DNA of 64,000 nt from Diplocloster agilis (GCF_019042275.1 NZ_JAHQCW010000033.1:1-64000); one strand, 5' to 3'; counted from the stretch's first letter, positions 20,521 to 29,076 are shown. The notes: generated by a model not told the origin, from the sequence alone. Program-made: numbers and translations.

Positions 20521-20836
20521 GGGACTGAGGAGGTGGGGGATGGGGGGATGGATGGCGGGGGATTTCGGGCTGCGGCGGCGGATGTTCCCGGGGGGAAGGC
20601 TGTGTCCAATCATATAAGATCCACTAACTACGAAAGAGAAAAAGCCCCTTATTACATTTTCTGTCACAAACTCGCCAAAAAACGGCTCGGACAGTGTGAC
20701 AGAAAACGGGGGCTTTTTCTCTTTCTGCGTAAGTGGATCTAATATGATTGGCCAATGCCTTCCCCCCGGGAACATCCGCCGCCGCAGCCCGAAATCCCCC
20801 GCCATCCATCCCTCCATCCCCCGCCTCCTCAGTCCC
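20521..20836 (+). repeat. F2 palindromic element, copy b
   Basis: A long inverted repeat beginning GGGACTGAGGAGG (20521) and ending CCTCCTCAGTCCC (20836), arms of about 130 bases. An inner stem TTTTCTGTCAC/GTGACAGAAAA carries the F2 core at 20667-20696: CAAACTCGCC, a short A-rich loop, then CGGCTCGGACAGTG. The arms do not resemble those of the other F2 copies. It lies just upstream of sigK. The open frames across it are by-products. Confidence 0.87.
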
Positions 20837-21009
20837 TACACTGGTTCCGGCTTATTTATTGCTGACGGTATATTTGACCTATATATTTTCTGCTGTGGTA
20901 CGCATTTTAATAATGTTGTGGGACAAACAAATGATGAAGCGTAAGCATTAAATAGGTTCTTTCCTCTGTTCGTGGATTTTAGAATATAAACGGCCTCACG
21001 CCGTAACTA
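20837..21009. other. gene-free AT-rich spacer
   Basis: I see no gene, promoter or repeat here that I can support. Base composition is AT-rich compared with the flanking palindrome. Confidence 0.4.
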
Positions 21010-21360
21010 TATGAAGAGGCTGTAAAGAAATATCCTATACTTGGCTAGCTTTATAATCTATTGAAAGATTTCCATAAAATTGTATTTTTCTTGAAGGGTA
21101 TGGAACCGGATGCATGGATGGAAACTACCGCGAAATTTAAGATTGATGAACTGGAATCTTAATTATATGGCTTACGCTCAGATCTTACAGCAGTGAGAAA
21201 TGACATTGAACAGAATTATAAAGAACTATAACTGTGGGCTTGCAAAAGGAAGTGTCTATAAAAAACAAGTAGACATAACATTTTATGTATGGCAGAAATA
21301 GTTTTTGAATTGCTCCATGCTAAGTTGCTTTTGAATGAAAGGTACTATAAGATCAACTAA
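21010..21360 (+). pseudogene. decayed ISL3-family transposase C-terminus
   Basis: Reading across frames recovers the C-terminal part of an ISL3 (IS204/IS1001/IS1096/IS1165) transposase: YEEAVKKYPILG, a stop, LYNLLKDFHKIVFF, WMETTAKFKIDELES, a stop, LYGLRSDLTAVRNDIEQNY, a frame change, NCGLAKGSVYKK, another frame change, MYGRNSF, a one-base slip in a T-run, ELLHAKLLLNERYYKIN and a final stop. The spacing follows the family's NGLAEGSVNK...MYGRNSFELL ending. At least two nonsense changes and three frame breaks make it inactive. No terminal repeats were found. Confidence 0.75.
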
Positions 21361-21723
21361 CAATGGTAAGTTGTCGTTTGACGTTTACGATGTGGCTGCG
21401 TCTGTTGGAATGTAGGGAATCTGATAAACAGCAGACCATATTTTAAGTTTATTTATGGGAGATTAAGGAAATTCTTGAAAGTCTTTTATGCATATCAGAA
21501 ACGTATAGATATTGGCGGACGCAATGATTATTATTTCTTTTTGTTGTAGAACACTTGTATTATCCATTGTATCATGAATATTGACTTAGTCATGGAAAGA
21601 TGATATGATCTGTAGAATTTTTATCTTCAGCAAGCTGTTTTAAATTATTTCAGGCAACGTTAAAGGCATATTGCAGATCTTTTGCGTACTATAACGTTCT
21701 CGCCTTAGGACACTTTGTAAGTA
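21361..21723. other. gene-free AT-rich region
   Basis: There is no supported coding sequence or RNA. It may be debris of the same old insertion as the transposase remnant, since it is AT-rich and ends at the F1 palindrome. Confidence 0.4.
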
Positions 21724-22177
21724 GGAAGTACAAGGGCGGGAGGAGCACGGTGGCTGCGGCCTGGTTTGCGGGGGCTGTGCCGGGGCACGCGGACGGGGAG
21801 TTCTCAGGCCTCCGGGCCGCTGCTGACGCCCGGTTCCTTTGGTGTCTCCCCAGGCGGGCATAGGGCGGCTGTGCTGTAGCTTAGTGAAATCCAAAAGCCG
21901 GATTCAGGATGCACGGCGGACTTCACGTCCGACGGGCAAGAGCCTCTGAACCGGGAACGCATCATGCGTTCCTGGTGAATAGGCTCGGTTCCTGAATCCG
22001 GCTTTTGGATTTCACTTAGCTGCAGCCAGCGCAAGCCCTCCGCCCGCCTGGGGAGACACCAAAGGGACCGGGCGCCAGCAGCGGCCCGGAGGTCTGAGAG
22101 CTCCCCGTCCGCGTGCCCCGGCACAGCCCCTGCAAACCAGGCCGCAGCCACCGTGCTCCTCCCGCCCTTGTACTTCC
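21724..22177 (-). repeat. F1 palindromic element, full copy b
   Basis: The largest simple F1 copy, from GGAAGTACAAGGGCGGG to its complement CCCGCCCTTGTACTTCC. The left arm carries GCATAGGGCGGCTGTGCT and the right arm the non-mirror partner CAGCGCAAGCCCTCCGC. The core holds GGACTTCACGTCC, then GAGCCT...AGGCTC enclosing GGAACGC-ATCAT-GCGTTCC. Relative to the 55.7 kb copy, paired positions have changed together (GGATTCAGG with CCTGAATCC; GGAACGC with GCGTTCC). It sits between the transposase remnant and the trhP-like gene. Confidence 0.88.
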
Positions 22178-22213
22178 GGCCCCCCTCCCAACCCTAAGCA
22201 CCGAGGCAAACCT

Positions 22214-23467
22214 CTACTCCTCCCTGCGGAGGATATCAAAAGGGTCCGTCTTTGCAGACAACTCAACATGAAGAGTCTGTTTCGGATGGGGAGCGCTTTC
22301 CATAGGGACTCCCGTATCATCGTAGATGGCCAGGACACGGGCAGGGAGGTTCTCCCCTCCGGGTTTCATGATTTCGATGGTTTCTCCCACCGTAAATTTG
22401 TTTCTCTGCTCCAGGATGGAACGGCCCGCTTCGTCGTGGGCGTTTACGATACCCAGATAGGTGTATTCCTTGACGTAGGTGTTGCTGTCGTAGATCTGGG
22501 ATTCCTGATCGGGTTTGCCGAAGAAAAAGCCGGTGGTGAACTGGCGGTAGGTGCAGTTGGAGATCTGGTCCAGATACCACGGCATGTGCTGCCGGTACAG
22601 GTCCGGGGATGTCAGGTAGTCATCTATGGCTTTCCGGTAGGTTCTGGCCACCGTGGCTACGTACAGGGCGGTTTTCATGCGTCCTTCTATTTTGAAGCTG
22701 TCGATGCCGGCCTCTATTAGTTCCGGGATGTGCTCGATCATGCACAGGTCTTTGGAGTTGAAGATGTAAGTACCTCTTTCGTTCTCGTACACGGGAAGAT
22801 ACTGACCGGGACGGCTCTCTTCCACCACCGCGTATTTCCAGCGGCAGGGATGGGTACAGGCGCCCTGGTTCGCATCGCGGCCGGTGAAGTAGTTGCTGAG
22901 CAGACAACGGCCGGAATAGGAGATGCACATGGCTCCGTGCACAAAGGTCTCTATTTCCATTTCTTCCGGTATGTGCGTGCGGATTTCCCGGATTTCCGAC
23001 AGGGAGAGTTCCCGGGCGGAGACTACGCGTTTGACCCCCTGATCGTACCAGAATTGGTAGGTGCCGTAATTTGTATTGTTGGCCTGGGTGCTGATGTGTA
23101 TTTCGATCTCCGGACAGATTTTTTGCGCGATCCGGAATACTCCGGGGTCCGCGATGATTAAGGCGTCCGGCTTGATTTCTCTTAGTTCCCTAAAGTATGC
23201 TTCCACTCCGAGCAAGTCTTTGTTGTGGGCCAGGATGTTGGCGGTGACGTAGACTTTAACACCGTGACTGTGGGCAAACAGAATGCTTTGTTTCATGTCT
23301 TCCATGCTGAAGTTTTTGGCTTTTGCCCGCAGGCCGTAGGCTTCCCCGCCGATGTAGACGGCGTCGGCGCCGAAGATTACCGCAGTTTTTAATACCTCGG
23401 GGCTACTGGCCGGGATGAGTAGTTCCGGCCGTTTCTTTGTCCCCGGAATAAGTTCTGGTCGTTTCAT
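22214..23467 (-). CDS. U32-family peptidase-like tRNA hydroxylation protein (TrhP type)
   Basis: A 417-residue U32 protein. Relatives YrrN/YrrO (TrhP) of B. subtilis make 5-hydroxyuridine at the wobble base of tRNAs; despite the family name, peptidase activity is doubtful. Visible blocks are LLIPASSPEVLKTAV, GADAVYIGG, THPCRW and the Cys-rich region CISYSGRCLLSNYFTGRDANQG, and SFKIEGRMK. The ATG at 23467 uses the GGAGGA just before it, so the upstream ATG at 23479 is rejected. It directly follows trmR, overlapping it, as in the Bacillus yrrMNO cluster. Confidence 0.88.
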   Translation of the reverse strand: MKRPELIPGTKKRPELLIPASSPEVLKTAVIFGADAVYIGGEAYGLRAKAKNFSMEDMKQSILFAHSHGVKVYVTANILAHNKDLLGVEAYFRELREIKPDALIIADPGVFRIAQKICPEIEIHISTQANNTNYGTYQFWYDQGVKRVVSARELSLSEIREIRTHIPEEMEIETFVHGAMCISYSGRCLLSNYFTGRDANQGACTHPCRWKYAVVEESRPGQYLPVYENERGTYIFNSKDLCMIEHIPELIEAGIDSFKIEGRMKTALYVATVARTYRKAIDDYLTSPDLYRQHMPWYLDQISNCTYRQFTTGFFFGKPDQESQIYDSNTYVKEYTYLGIVNAHDEAGRSILEQRNKFTVGETIEIMKPGGENLPARVLAIYDDTGVPMESAPHPKQTLHVELSAKTDPFDILRREE

Positions 23468-24122
23468 TCTTTCCTCCATGCGTCTTTTTGCAGCTGACCG
23501 CCACTCCGTCTCCCAGAGGCAGGATGGCGCTCACCAGCTCCTGATGGTGCGTCAGCTGGTACAGGTACTCTCTCATCCGGGTATGGATGGTTCTGTCGCG
23601 GCGCTCGATGGCGTAGCGGGACTGGATGATGCTGCCTTCCTGCAGTACATTATCGGACACCAGGAGCCCGCCGGGAGCCAGAAGCCGCATTGCTTCCGGC
23701 AGAAAATTTAGATACTGCCCTTTGGCTGCGTCCATAAATACAAAATCATAAGGACCGTTCAGGGTCCTCATGATCTGCTGTGCGTCGCCGGGCAGTAAAG
23801 TGATCTGCTGCTCACGGCCCGCCTTTTTTATATTTTCCCTGGCAATGGGAATTCTCTTTTCATAATTCTCTATGGTGGTAATCCGGCATGTATCCGGTGC
23901 ATATTCACTCATCAGCAGAGCGGAAAAACCGATAGCGGTGCCGATCTCCAGGATCGATCCGGGCCGCTTTAAAGTGACCAGCACCTTTAACAGGCTCTGG
24001 GTTTCTTTACGGATCACCGGAACATAGGTCTCTCTGGCTGTTTGCTCCAGCTGCTCCAGATAGGGCGGATTACCGGAATCAAGAGAATTCAGATAGGTTA
24101 TCAATCGCTCGTCTACTATCAC
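23403..24122 (-). CDS. trmR: SAM-dependent O-methyltransferase, TrmR/YrrM type
   Basis: A class I methyltransferase of 239 residues with the SAM loop ILEIGTAIGFSALLMS at about 57-72, acidic residue TIENYEKR, and FVFMDAAKGQY. TrmR methylates tRNA 5-hydroxyuridine to 5-methoxyuridine; the assignment rests on the neighbour encoding the hydroxylation protein. GTG start within a 4-base GTGA overlap with the preceding gene. Its C-terminal tail runs 65 bases into the U32 gene, longer than the catalytic fold needs. Confidence 0.88.
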   Translation of the reverse strand: MIVDERLITYLNSLDSGNPPYLEQLEQTARETYVPVIRKETQSLLKVLVTLKRPGSILEIGTAIGFSALLMSEYAPDTCRITTIENYEKRIPIARENIKKAGREQQITLLPGDAQQIMRTLNGPYDFVFMDAAKGQYLNFLPEAMRLLAPGGLLVSDNVLQEGSIIQSRYAIERRDRTIHTRMREYLYQLTHHQELVSAILPLGDGVAVSCKKTHGGKNETTRTYSGDKETAGTTHPGQ

Positions 24123-24514
24123 TCTTCCTGGTCCTCTTCCCCTTCTTCGGAGTTATCTCCCGCTAATATGGCCAGCATATCGGATAGCGGCATGGATGTG
24201 TTCAGCGTATAGGTGCCGGGCTGTATCTTCCCGGAATACTTGGACAGTTTCTCTCTCACCACAAACGTCCATTTGCCTTCCACCAGGCCTTTGCTTTCCA
24301 GCATCTCGCCCACCGCGCCGGAAGAATCTCCCTGTTCCACCACTACCGTCACCTGGCGTCCGGGCGGCGGGTCCATCGTTCGGTTGGAAAACACCGACAG
24401 GCCAAAGTCAAAGGCCGCGCGCCCCAGGTAAACCAACAGTAAGATAACCAGAGCTATTATAATTATCCGAAGAGCCATTTTCATCGTCGCCAAAGCTGCT
24501 TTTTTCGAATCCAT
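24119..24514 (-). CDS. membrane-anchored YceG/MltG-like N-terminal domain protein
   Basis: A 131-residue protein with one transmembrane helix at about 12-35 and a LysM-like YceG fold after it (VTVVVEQGDSSGAVGEML, KIQPGTYTLNTSMP), ending in an acidic EEGEEDQEE tail. It corresponds to the front part of MltG, which in other bacteria ends nascent glycan strands, but the catalytic C-terminal domain is missing. It occupies the place of yrrL next to trmR. The upstream ATG at 24544 is rejected because GGAGG precedes the one at 24514. Confidence 0.82.
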   Translation of the reverse strand: MDSKKAALATMKMALRIIIIALVILLLVYLGRAAFDFGLSVFSNRTMDPPPGRQVTVVVEQGDSSGAVGEMLESKGLVEGKWTFVVREKLSKYSGKIQPGTYTLNTSMPLSDMLAILAGDNSEEGEEDQEE

Positions 24515-24527
24515 CCTTTTGTACCTC

Positions 24528-24875
24528 CTACAGAGCAGTCTCATCCAGGAACTGAAGGTCCAGATCTACACTGTCTAAAATTTCCCGATATACTTCCTGG
24601 ATCATATGACATACCAGCAGCTCCGATGCCAGAAACTCCCGGATCAGGGGATTTTTTCTTATTGTGGCATACTCCTCCTGTAAACTGTCAACTTCGTCAA
24701 ACAGGTCGATACCGTCCTGATTCTGTATACAATAGTATTTTCTCCGCCATTCCTCGACTTGACGCTTGAGTTCGGGATATTCCGCCAGACTCTTTTTAGC
24801 GCGCTCAAACCGCAGGTATTCTTCGCTGTTTCCAATGGCGTTCTTTAATTCTCTTAAGCAATCTGCAACAAGCAT
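24528..24875 (-). CDS. YlbF/YmcA-family regulator
   Basis: A 115-residue, largely helical, acidic protein of the Com_YlbF (DUF964) family. In B. subtilis, YlbF, YmcA and YaaT form a complex that binds RNase Y and affects competence and sporulation. Here it follows an RNase J gene by 3 bases and uses the end of that gene for its ribosome site, which fits an RNA-decay role. No catalytic motif is expected. Confidence 0.8.
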   Translation of the reverse strand: MLVADCLRELKNAIGNSEEYLRFERAKKSLAEYPELKRQVEEWRRKYYCIQNQDGIDLFDEVDSLQEEYATIRKNPLIREFLASELLVCHMIQEVYREILDSVDLDLQFLDETAL

Positions 24876-24878
24876 TTT

Positions 24879-26543
24879 TTACACTTCCATAATGATCGGC
24901 AGGATCATGGGACTGCGTTTGGTTTTTTTCCAGAGATAATCGCTCAGGGAATCCCGGATCATCGTCTTCATCTTGCTCCAGTCCGTAATCCGCTTCTCCA
25001 TACACGCATCCAGCGCATCATTTACCACATGCCTGGCTTCTTCCATCAGATCCTCGGATTCCCTCACATAGACAAAACCTCTGGATACTATATCCGGTCC
25101 CGACACTACCTGATTGTTGTATTTTTCCAGCGCCAGCACGACGATCATGATTCCGTCCTCCGCCAGATGCTGCCGGTCTCTTAACACGATGTTACCCACA
25201 TCTCCAACGCCCAGCCCGTCTACCAGTATGGCGCCGGTCTGTACGTGGTCCACTACTTTCGCATCATCCTGGTCCAGCTCCAGCACATCGCCGGAAGACA
25301 GGATCTTGATATTTTCCTTCGGAATTCCAAGGTTATAGGCGATTCCCGCCTGCGCTTTTAAGTGCCGGTATTCGCCGTGTACCGGAATCGAATATTTGGG
25401 CCGCACCAGGGAATAGATCAGTTTAATCTCCTCCTGGCAGGCATGTCCGGATACATGTGCATCCTGGAAGATCACATCCGCGCCCTTCATGGACAGCTCA
25501 TTGATCACCTTGGACACGGCTTTTTCGTTCCCGGGGATCGGGTTGGAGCTGAAGATTACGGTGTCACCCGGCTTAATGGATACCTTCTTGTGAATGCTGG
25601 CCGCCATTCTGGACAGCGCCGCCATGGATTCTCCCTGGCTTCCTGTCGTGATCAGCACGGTCTGTTCGTCGGCATAATTTTTCATCTGCTCAATTTCGAT
25701 CAGCGTCTTATCCGGAATGTTGATGTAACCAAGTTCCGCGGCCGTGCCGATGACGTTGACCATACTGCGCCCTTCCACCACCACTTTCCGGCCGAATTTG
25801 TAGGCGGAGTTGATGATCTGCTGCACCCGGTCCACGTTGGATGCGAAGGTCGCAACAATGATTCTGCTGTTTTTGTGTTCCGCAAAGATATTGTCAAAGG
25901 TTTTTCCCACCGTGCGCTCCGACATGGTAAAGCCGGGCCGCTCCGCGTTGGTACTGTCACACATCAGGGCCAGTACGCCCTTTTTGCCGATCTCGCCAAA
26001 CCTCTGTAAATCTATAGCATCCCCGAATACGGGAGTATAATCCACCTTAAAGTCTCCGGTATGAACGATGGTTCCCGCCGGGGAGTAGATCGCCAGGGCG
26101 GAAGCATCTGCGATACTGTGATTGGTTTTGATAAACTCGATCCGAAATGCACCCAGGTTAATGGATTGTCCGTGTTTGATAACTTTTCGTTTGGTTCCCT
26201 TTAACAGATTGTGTTCTTTGAGCTTATTGTCGATCAGGCCGACCGTTAATTTCGTCGCATAAATGGGAGCGTTGACTTCCTTTAAAACGTAAGGAAGAGC
26301 CCCGATATGATCCTCATGCCCATGAGTAATTACAAAGCCTTTTAATTTATCAATATTGTCCTTCAGATACGTGATATCCGGGATGACCAGGTCGATTCCC
26401 AGCATATCGTCCTCAGGGAACGACAGACCGCAATCCACCACAATCATACTGTCTTCGTATTCAAAGGCAGTGATGTTCATCCCGATCTGTTCCAGGCCTC
26501 CTAACGGGATGATCCGCAATTTGCTGTTGTTTTGTTTCTTCAA
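24879..26543 (-). CDS. rnj: ribonuclease J
   Basis: A 554-residue metallo-beta-lactamase/beta-CASP ribonuclease with both endo- and 5' exonuclease activity in mRNA decay and rRNA processing. The zinc motif HGHEDHIG is at about 74-81. HTGDFKVD, MCDSTNAERPG, the beta-CASP region, SGHACQEE and PVHGEYRHL follow, and a C-terminal domain is present. I cannot tell J1 from J2 by eye, so the generic symbol is used. It is the central gene of the ireB-trhP operon. Confidence 0.95.
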   Translation of the reverse strand: MKKQNNSKLRIIPLGGLEQIGMNITAFEYEDSMIVVDCGLSFPEDDMLGIDLVIPDITYLKDNIDKLKGFVITHGHEDHIGALPYVLKEVNAPIYATKLTVGLIDNKLKEHNLLKGTKRKVIKHGQSINLGAFRIEFIKTNHSIADASALAIYSPAGTIVHTGDFKVDYTPVFGDAIDLQRFGEIGKKGVLALMCDSTNAERPGFTMSERTVGKTFDNIFAEHKNSRIIVATFASNVDRVQQIINSAYKFGRKVVVEGRSMVNVIGTAAELGYINIPDKTLIEIEQMKNYADEQTVLITTGSQGESMAALSRMAASIHKKVSIKPGDTVIFSSNPIPGNEKAVSKVINELSMKGADVIFQDAHVSGHACQEEIKLIYSLVRPKYSIPVHGEYRHLKAQAGIAYNLGIPKENIKILSSGDVLELDQDDAKVVDHVQTGAILVDGLGVGDVGNIVLRDRQHLAEDGIMIVVLALEKYNNQVVSGPDIVSRGFVYVRESEDLMEEARHVVNDALDACMEKRITDWSKMKTMIRDSLSDYLWKKTKRSPMILPIIMEV

Positions 26544-26583
26544 AAAATAGCACCTCCAAATTTTTTATTTTACGCTCTTTTGT

Positions 26584-26850
26584 TTACCTTTCGATGGTAA
26601 CGTCTTCCAGAAGCTCTTCGAAGATTCTGGAAACATACGCCAACTCCTCATCATCGTCCACGATTTCATACAGGGCTTCCGCATCCTCACTTGCGGACAG
26701 ATCCTTTAAAATATAGCAGGTACCGTCCTCCTCCTCGTCCTCCGTATCCGTAACCAGAAGATAGTCCACGCCGCTTACTCTCGTCTGTTCCATGATGAAA
26801 AATTCCACGTTTTCCTTTGTGTCTTCCATTGTGAAAATAATTTTTTCCAT
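26584..26850 (-). CDS. DUF1292 (YrzB-like) acidic protein
   Basis: An 88-residue acidic protein of the DUF1292 family, lying between ruvX and rnj. Its counterpart in B. subtilis (yrzB) also sits with yrrK (ruvX) and yrzL (ireB), so the cluster is conserved, but no function is established. The stretch TDTEDEEEDGTCYIL is typical. ATG start 8 bases after ruvX. Confidence 0.85.
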   Translation of the reverse strand: MEKIIFTMEDTKENVEFFIMEQTRVSGVDYLLVTDTEDEEEDGTCYILKDLSASEDAEALYEIVDDDEELAYVSRIFEELLEDVTIER

Positions 26851-26858
26851 ATAAGCTC

Positions 26859-27278
26859 CTAATGCAATGTATTTAAATATCCTTGTAGGATTAATACAGC
26901 CGCTAACCGGTCGATGTGTTCTTTCCTGTCTTCCCTGCGCACGTTCCCCTCAATCAGGGCCCGTTCCGCTTCCACGGTTGTGAGACGCTCGTCCCACATA
27001 ATGACAGGAAGTCCTGTGCGCCGCTTTAACATCTCCGCGAATTCCAGAGATTTCTGCGCGCGGTCGCCCACCGTGTTATTCATATTCTTGGGAAAGCCCA
27101 GAACTATGGACTCTACCCCGTATTCCTTGATCAGTTCCTCGATTCTGGCGCAGGTTCTGCGCAGCTTATTCTCCGTCTCTCTTCGGATAATCTCGATTCC
27201 CTGGGCAGTAATTGAGAGAGGGTCGCTTATGGCCACCCCAACAGTTTTGGAACCGAAGTCCAATCCCATAATCCGCAT
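26859..27278 (-). CDS. ruvX: Holliday junction resolvase-like protein RuvX (YqgF)
   Basis: A 139-residue RNase H-fold protein, described as a Holliday junction resolvase or pre-16S rRNA processing nuclease. Catalytic acidic residues appear in [16 protein letters not shown] and MWDERLTT, and near [13 protein letters not shown]. The ATG at 27278 follows AAGGAG; the GTG at 27293 is rejected. It is the second gene of the operon headed by ireB. Confidence 0.93.
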   Translation of the reverse strand: MRIMGLDFGSKTVGVAISDPLSITAQGIEIIRRETENKLRRTCARIEELIKEYGVESIVLGFPKNMNNTVGDRAQKSLEFAEMLKRRTGLPVIMWDERLTTVEAERALIEGNVRREDRKEHIDRLAAVLILQGYLNTLH

Positions 27279-27295
27279 AACGTTCTCCTTCACTG

Positions 27296-27559
27296 CTACT
27301 CCAGATGGTTATTTTTGATATAGGATTTTAACAGCGCTTCCACCAGCTCGTCCCGTTCCACCTTCATAATCAGGCTTCTGGCATTCTTATGGCTGGTTAT
27401 ATAAGTCGGGTCTCCGGACATGATATAACCCACAATCTGATTCACCGGGTTATAGCCCTTCTCCGTCATGGCCCCGTACACCTCATTTAACACATCCTCT
27501 ACCTGCAGTTCCGGCTCAGTCTGAACTTTAAAATATCTTGTATTACTGAGATCCTTCAT
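27296..27559 (-). CDS. ireB: IreB-family regulatory phosphoprotein
   Basis: An 87-residue protein of the IreB/YrzL family, a substrate of the PASTA kinase IreK in Enterococcus that affects cephalosporin resistance. The family blocks [29 protein letters not shown] and [16 protein letters not shown] are present, including N-terminal threonines that are phosphorylated in Enterococcus. The ATG at 27559 with GGAGGA before it is preferred over 27613. It is the first gene of a long minus-strand operon. Confidence 0.92.
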   Translation of the reverse strand: MKDLSNTRYFKVQTEPELQVEDVLNEVYGAMTEKGYNPVNQIVGYIMSGDPTYITSHKNARSLIMKVERDELVEALLKSYIKNNHLE

Positions 27560-27624
27560 TCTTTCCTCCATGCATGCGTTATCCCGCACGTAAAGACGCA
27601 CGCTCAAAAACAAACTTTACCCTT

Positions 27625-27653
27625 ATTCTAATATATACCGGATGAAAATTCAA
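27625..27653 (-). promoter_or_regulatory. promoter of the ireB-trhP operon
   Basis: On the minus strand: TTGAAT (27653-27648), a 17-base spacer and TAGAAT (27630-27625). Confidence 0.7.
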
Positions 27654-27688
27654 TGTCTATTTTACGGTTGCAACCAGGAACCGGCGTT

Positions 27689-28999
27689 TTATTCGAATTC
27701 CGCCAGCATGATTTCGTCTGTCAGATAGCCTGTCACCCGCACCCGGCACAGCTGGTTGGACCGTTCCCTTTCGCTCTTTACGGCAACTTTTACATATTCC
27801 TTTGTATGTCCGATCTGATAGGCTACCCCGTCTATCCGGGTCATTTCCTCAAAGAGCACTTCCTGGGTCCTGCCCATGTAATAATCCCGAAAAGCTTTGG
27901 ATTTCTCCCTGTTCAAAGCCAGCAGTTCATTGCTTCGCACCGCTTTTACCGGTTCCGGAATCTGTCCCTCCATCACCGCCGCTTTGGTTCCCTGCCTTCT
28001 GGAATATTTGAAAATGTGGGTCTCATAAAAGGAAACTTTTTCCAAAAAGTCCCGGGTCGACGTAAACTCTTCCTCCGTTTCCTGAGGAAAACCTACGATA
28101 ATATCCGTAGTCAGCGCCGGATGCTCAAAATATTCCCGGATCAACCGGCATTTTTTAAAGTATTCACCGGTTGTGTAATGTCTATTCATCCGTTTGAGCG
28201 TATCGTCACAGCCGCTTTGCAGTGACAAATGAAAATGGGGACAGAATTTGCGGCTCTTGGAAAGTTTCGAGACAAACTCTTCCGTGATAATCCGGGGTTC
28301 CAGTGATCCCAGCCGGATCCGCTCGATTCCCTCCACTTCCTGAACCCGAAGGATCAGATCCAGCAAGGAGGAGCATGGCTCAAAATCCACTCCGTAAGAG
28401 CTCAAGTGTATCCCGGTCAGAACGACCTCCTGGTACCCTTCGGACGCCAGACGTTTCACCTCATGAATCACATCTTCCATTTTCCGGCTCCGCACCCGGC
28501 CCCTGGCGTAGGGAATAATACAATAACTGCAGAACTGGTTGCAGCCGTCCTGGACCTTCAGATAAGCGCGGGTATGATCCGTGGTCCTGCCCAGGGTCAA
28601 TTCCTCGTATTCCCGGTCCGTGGCGATATCGGTGATACATTCGGCCGCCTTATGATCCTGCTCCCACTTACGAAGAACCCGGATCAGATCTTTTTTCCGG
28701 TTATTGCCGATCACCAGATCCACCGCTTCGTCCTGTAACAGCGCTTCGCCGGCCGCCTGCACATAGCAGCCTGCCGCCACCACGCAGGCGTTTGGATTCT
28801 TAGCCTTCGCCCGGTGTAACATCTGCCGGGACTTCCGGTCCGCAATGTTAGTCACGGTACAGGTATTTATAATATAAACATCCGCAGGTTCGGTGAAGGG
28901 GACGATCTCGTAACCGTTATCCTCCAGCATCTGCTGCATGGCTTCCGTTTCATATGCATTTACTTTACATCCTAAATTGTGCAATGCTACTCTTTTCAT
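27689..28999 (-). CDS. mtaB: tRNA (t6A37) methylthiotransferase MtaB
   Basis: A radical-SAM enzyme that adds a methylthio group to t6A37 of tRNAs. The 436-residue protein has the N-terminal iron-sulfur cysteines in LGCKVNAYET, INTCTVTN and AAGCYVQ. The radical-SAM triad is CNQFCSYC at about 150-157, and a TRAM domain sits at the C-terminus. In B. subtilis (yqeV) it follows rsmE; here thiI, the NifS-like gene and an HPr-like gene lie in between. Confidence 0.95.
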   Translation of the reverse strand: MKRVALHNLGCKVNAYETEAMQQMLEDNGYEIVPFTEPADVYIINTCTVTNIADRKSRQMLHRAKAKNPNACVVAAGCYVQAAGEALLQDEAVDLVIGNNRKKDLIRVLRKWEQDHKAAECITDIATDREYEELTLGRTTDHTRAYLKVQDGCNQFCSYCIIPYARGRVRSRKMEDVIHEVKRLASEGYQEVVLTGIHLSSYGVDFEPCSSLLDLILRVQEVEGIERIRLGSLEPRIITEEFVSKLSKSRKFCPHFHLSLQSGCDDTLKRMNRHYTTGEYFKKCRLIREYFEHPALTTDIIVGFPQETEEEFTSTRDFLEKVSFYETHIFKYSRRQGTKAAVMEGQIPEPVKAVRSNELLALNREKSKAFRDYYMGRTQEVLFEEMTRIDGVAYQIGHTKEYVKVAVKSERERSNQLCRVRVTGYLTDEIMLAEFE

Positions 29000-29076
29000 A
29001 ACAATTCCTTTACTGATGCATAATCAAATTTATCAAAATTGACGAATAATCCCGATTTTCTTTGTATGTTTGCGTA

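Noticed and set aside
20479-20951. Several overlapping short frames upstream of sigK
   Set aside because: They encode the two arms of the F2 element in both directions, giving matched Gly/Arg/Pro-rich peptides; no start signal supports them.
21804-22338. Frames of 60-115 codons over the F1 copy and the end of the U32 gene
   Set aside because: They are products of the GC-rich palindrome and of the antisense of the U32 gene. The same peptide pieces recur at every F1 copy because the DNA recurs.
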